Source: JANNXY01 sp031409775 (GTDB lineage Bacteria > Patescibacteriota > Minisyncoccia > Phycocordibacterales > CAIZIN01). From it: a stretch of DNA of 6,170 nucleotides. How positions within the stretch are numbered: the first letter of the stretch is position 1; the number at the start of each line of letters is the position of its first letter. Location: positions 1 through 6,170 of the forward strand of contig JANNXY010000018.1 in assembly GCA_031409775.1 (NCBI GenBank), in the 5' to 3' direction. This document shows, in pieces, positions 5,331 to 6,170 of this stretch. The translations under genes were made by a program, and so were the position numbers. Under the pieces are notes generated by a model, which did not search any database, was not told the origin of the DNA, and saw nothing but the letters and a program-made list of their open reading frames with translations.

Positions 5331-5756
5331 ATGATAAACAAAAAAGTTTTATATATGAGTTTTGGAACAATGATGTTTGTAGCTCTCGTAGTAGCTACAT
5401 CCACAACAAATGCGGCAACTGATACGATGAGGCGTGGCATACATGCTACGGGCACTCACGCGACAAGTACGAGACCGATGAAAGATATGGTAGTCAAAGA
5501 CGAAACCATCCGTGCGGCACGCAAGGCAATCGAGAACAATGATTATGAAGCATTCCACAAAGCAGTGGCAAAGAATGAAAAAGCTTATGCTATTACCCAA
5601 TCTCAGTTCGATACACTGGTCGCAGCAGAGAAAATATTGGTTGATGCAGGACTAGCTCCGAGAGTTATAAAGCCGATTATAAAACCCATGAAGCCTAGAG
5701 ATGGCAAGGGCCCAAAGCATGCGACATCGACAGCAACTAGCACAAGAAATAGATAG
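5331..5756 (+). CDS. Small basic exported protein of unknown function
   Basis: Seen: 141 residues. A signal peptide covers about 1-28 (Lys 4 and 5, hydrophobic 11-22, Thr-Asn-Ala-Ala cleavage region). The mature protein has a Thr/Ala/His-rich stretch, a helical core at about 57-107 (with an Asn-Asn-Asp-Tyr-Glu-Ala-Phe-His-Lys-Ala turn at 69-78 and an Ile-Thr-Gln-Ser-Gln-Phe helix start near 88), a Lys/Pro-rich stretch, and a second Thr-rich tail. The word His-Ala-Thr-Ser-Thr occurs both before (43-47) and after (130-134) the core. It is strongly basic. Helical cores with this Asn-Asp-Tyr-Glu-Ala-Phe turn recur in small exported CPR proteins, from memory; I know no assigned function. It lies 52 bases after the kinase gene with no terminator between, so it may belong to the same operon or be a target of the regulator. 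An in-frame ATG at 5355 is a less likely start because it would remove the basic end of the signal peptide. Confidence 0.75.
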   Translation: MINKKVLYMSFGTMMFVALVVATSTTNAATDTMRRGIHATGTHATSTRPMKDMVVKDETIRAARKAIENNDYEAFHKAVAKNEKAYAITQSQFDTLVAAEKILVDAGLAPRVIKPIIKPMKPRDGKGPKHATSTATSTRNR

Positions 5757-5790
5757 TAAAAGCCCTCAGCCACAAGCTGAGGGCTTTTAC
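5756..5790 (+). terminator. Strong terminator closing the two-component block
   Basis: A 15-bp perfect stem (5756-5770 with 5776-5790) around a five-base loop CACAA, with a GC-rich core (GCCCTCAGC) flanked by AAAA on the left arm and TTTT on the right. Because of this symmetry it can work in both directions. The stem starts at the last base of the TAG stop codon. Confidence 0.9.
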
Positions 5791-5851
5791 TTCATGATGA
5801 TTTCATATCAAAGCTGTAAGATAACAAGGTAATCGAAAGTAAAGTAATCAT

Positions 5852-5857
5852 TATAAT
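5852..5857 (+). promoter_or_regulatory. -10 element of the interrupted exported-protein gene
   Basis: A perfect TATAAT followed by TAAT lies 12 bases before the ATG at 5870, giving a leader of about five bases. No clear -35 is seen. The ten-base word TATAATTAAT is shared with the -10 region at 863. Confidence 0.5.
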
Positions 5858-5869
5858 TAATTTGATAAT

Positions 5870-6067
5870 ATGAAATACAAAAGAAAACTTATGTCTGGTA
5901 TGGTTGGGCTAGCCTTTGTCGCTGGAGCGTCTGGATTTAGTTCAGACTATATAAATGTATCTAAATTCAACCAAGCTAAAAACCAAGTGCATATGCGGGG
6001 TAGTCGGTCCGACGAGGACAAGTCTACAGAACTGGACCAACCCCACTGTATGAGACTCCTCCCCTAG
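5870..6067 (+). pseudogene. Short exported protein, probably truncated by an IS3-family insertion
   Basis: Seen: a 65-codon frame. Residues 1-25 look like a signal peptide (four Lys/Arg in the first six residues after Met, then Met-Val-Gly-Leu-Ala-Phe-Val-Ala-Gly). Residues 26-52 are polar and charged. The final stretch, from about residue 53, is encoded by bases resembling the left end of an insertion element (ACTGGACCAACCCC at 6031-6044), and a transposase gene begins 21 bases after the stop. I infer that the native C-terminus was replaced by IS sequence; the rest of the gene would lie beyond the far end of the element, outside the window. The function of the original protein cannot be told. 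It could instead be a genuine small secreted protein that ends before the IS. Confidence 0.45.
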
Positions 6068-6076
6068 AGAATCAGG

Positions 6077-6082
6077 TATACT
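6077..6082 (+). promoter_or_regulatory. -10 element of the transposase gene
   Basis: TATACT lies six bases before the ATG at 6089, so the transcript would start at about the first base of the gene. No -35 match is evident, which suits the weak expression usual for transposases. Confidence 0.45.
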
Positions 6083-6088
6083 AATTGT

Positions 6089-6170
6089 ATGAAAACCAAA
6101 AGAAAGTTTGGAAGCGATTTGAAAGCTCAAATCGTATTATCAATTATCAAAAAGGAGGTAACAGCTCTCG
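6089..6170 (+). CDS. IS3-family transposase OrfA, N-terminal fragment (cut by window edge)
   Basis: Seen: 27 codons and one further base, open at the right edge. The sequence starts with Met-Lys-Thr-Lys-Arg-Lys-Phe and continues with Leu-Lys-Ala-Gln-Ile-Val-Leu, then Ile-Lys-Lys-Glu-Val-Thr-Ala-Leu. This follows the start of IS3 OrfA proteins, where a basic Lys/Arg-Phe opening and a Phe-Lys-Ala-Lys-Val-Ala-Leu helix lead into the helix-turn-helix that binds the IS ends. In this family OrfA is joined to the DDE-domain OrfB by a programmed frameshift; that part is not in the window. Only a short piece is visible, so family assignment is by pattern. Confidence 0.65.
   Translation, partial: MKTKRKFGSDLKAQIVLSIIKKEVTAL

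Larger units (their letters stand above)
6028..6170 (+). mobile_element. Left end of an IS3-family insertion sequence (continues beyond the window)
   Basis: The start of an orfA-type transposase gene at 6089, preceded by about 60 bases containing an ACTGGACC-type sequence that resembles terminal inverted repeats of IS3-family elements, points to the left end of an insertion sequence. The exact boundary is uncertain by perhaps ten bases, because the right end and the target duplication lie outside the window. Confidence 0.5.

Noticed and set aside
5997..6044. Imperfect inverted repeat (GGGG...GGTCC with GGACC...CCCC)
   Set aside because: The spacing within the arms differs, and the right arm is better explained as the IS end; chance matching is likely.

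Overview
The window most likely comes from a Patescibacteria/CPR genome of the Parcubacteria (Paceibacteria) type. The strongest sign is the peptidoglycan-binding domain at 2396-3595, with its Gly-Ser-Pro-Gly loop and final Phe-Gly-Pro motif, followed by a Thr/Pro linker; this form is very common in that group. A small solo GIY-YIG protein, several small exported proteins of unknown function, AT-rich spacers and a near-absence of Shine-Dalgarno sequences agree with it. The assignment rests on remembered family features, not on a search.

Layout. 1-93 holds the end of an unidentified upstream transcript and its terminator. 194-805 encodes an exported protein with a C-terminal PEP-CTERM-type sorting signal, closed by a terminator at 806-838. 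898-1290 is a four-helix DoxX-like membrane protein. On the minus strand, 2076-1314 is a membrane-anchored trypsin-like serine protease gene split by a frameshift: His and Asp of the triad are in one frame and Ser is in another. Its promoter overlaps that of the divergent GIY-YIG gene (2118-2378). From 2396 to 5756 all genes run rightward: an acidic, helical-repeat, peptidoglycan-binding protein; an OmpR-type response regulator; its histidine kinase; and a small basic exported protein. A 15-bp perfect hairpin at 5756-5790 closes this block. At the right edge, a short exported-protein gene (5870) appears to be cut by an IS3-family element whose orfA begins at 6089.

How the genes may work together. 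The two-component pair sits between a secreted, wall-binding, strongly acidic protein and a secreted basic protein, with no obvious terminator between them. An envelope-sensing module is a reasonable inference: the kinase has only a short loop outside the membrane, so it may read the membrane or a partner protein. Several genes have a -10 hexamer so close to the ATG that the transcripts should be leaderless or nearly so (2118, 2396, 3636, 5870, 6089).

Nothing here is clearly a new named system. The points most worth following are the sorting-signal protein in a CPR-like setting, the broken protease, the leaderless promoter pattern and the kinase locus with its charged secreted neighbours.
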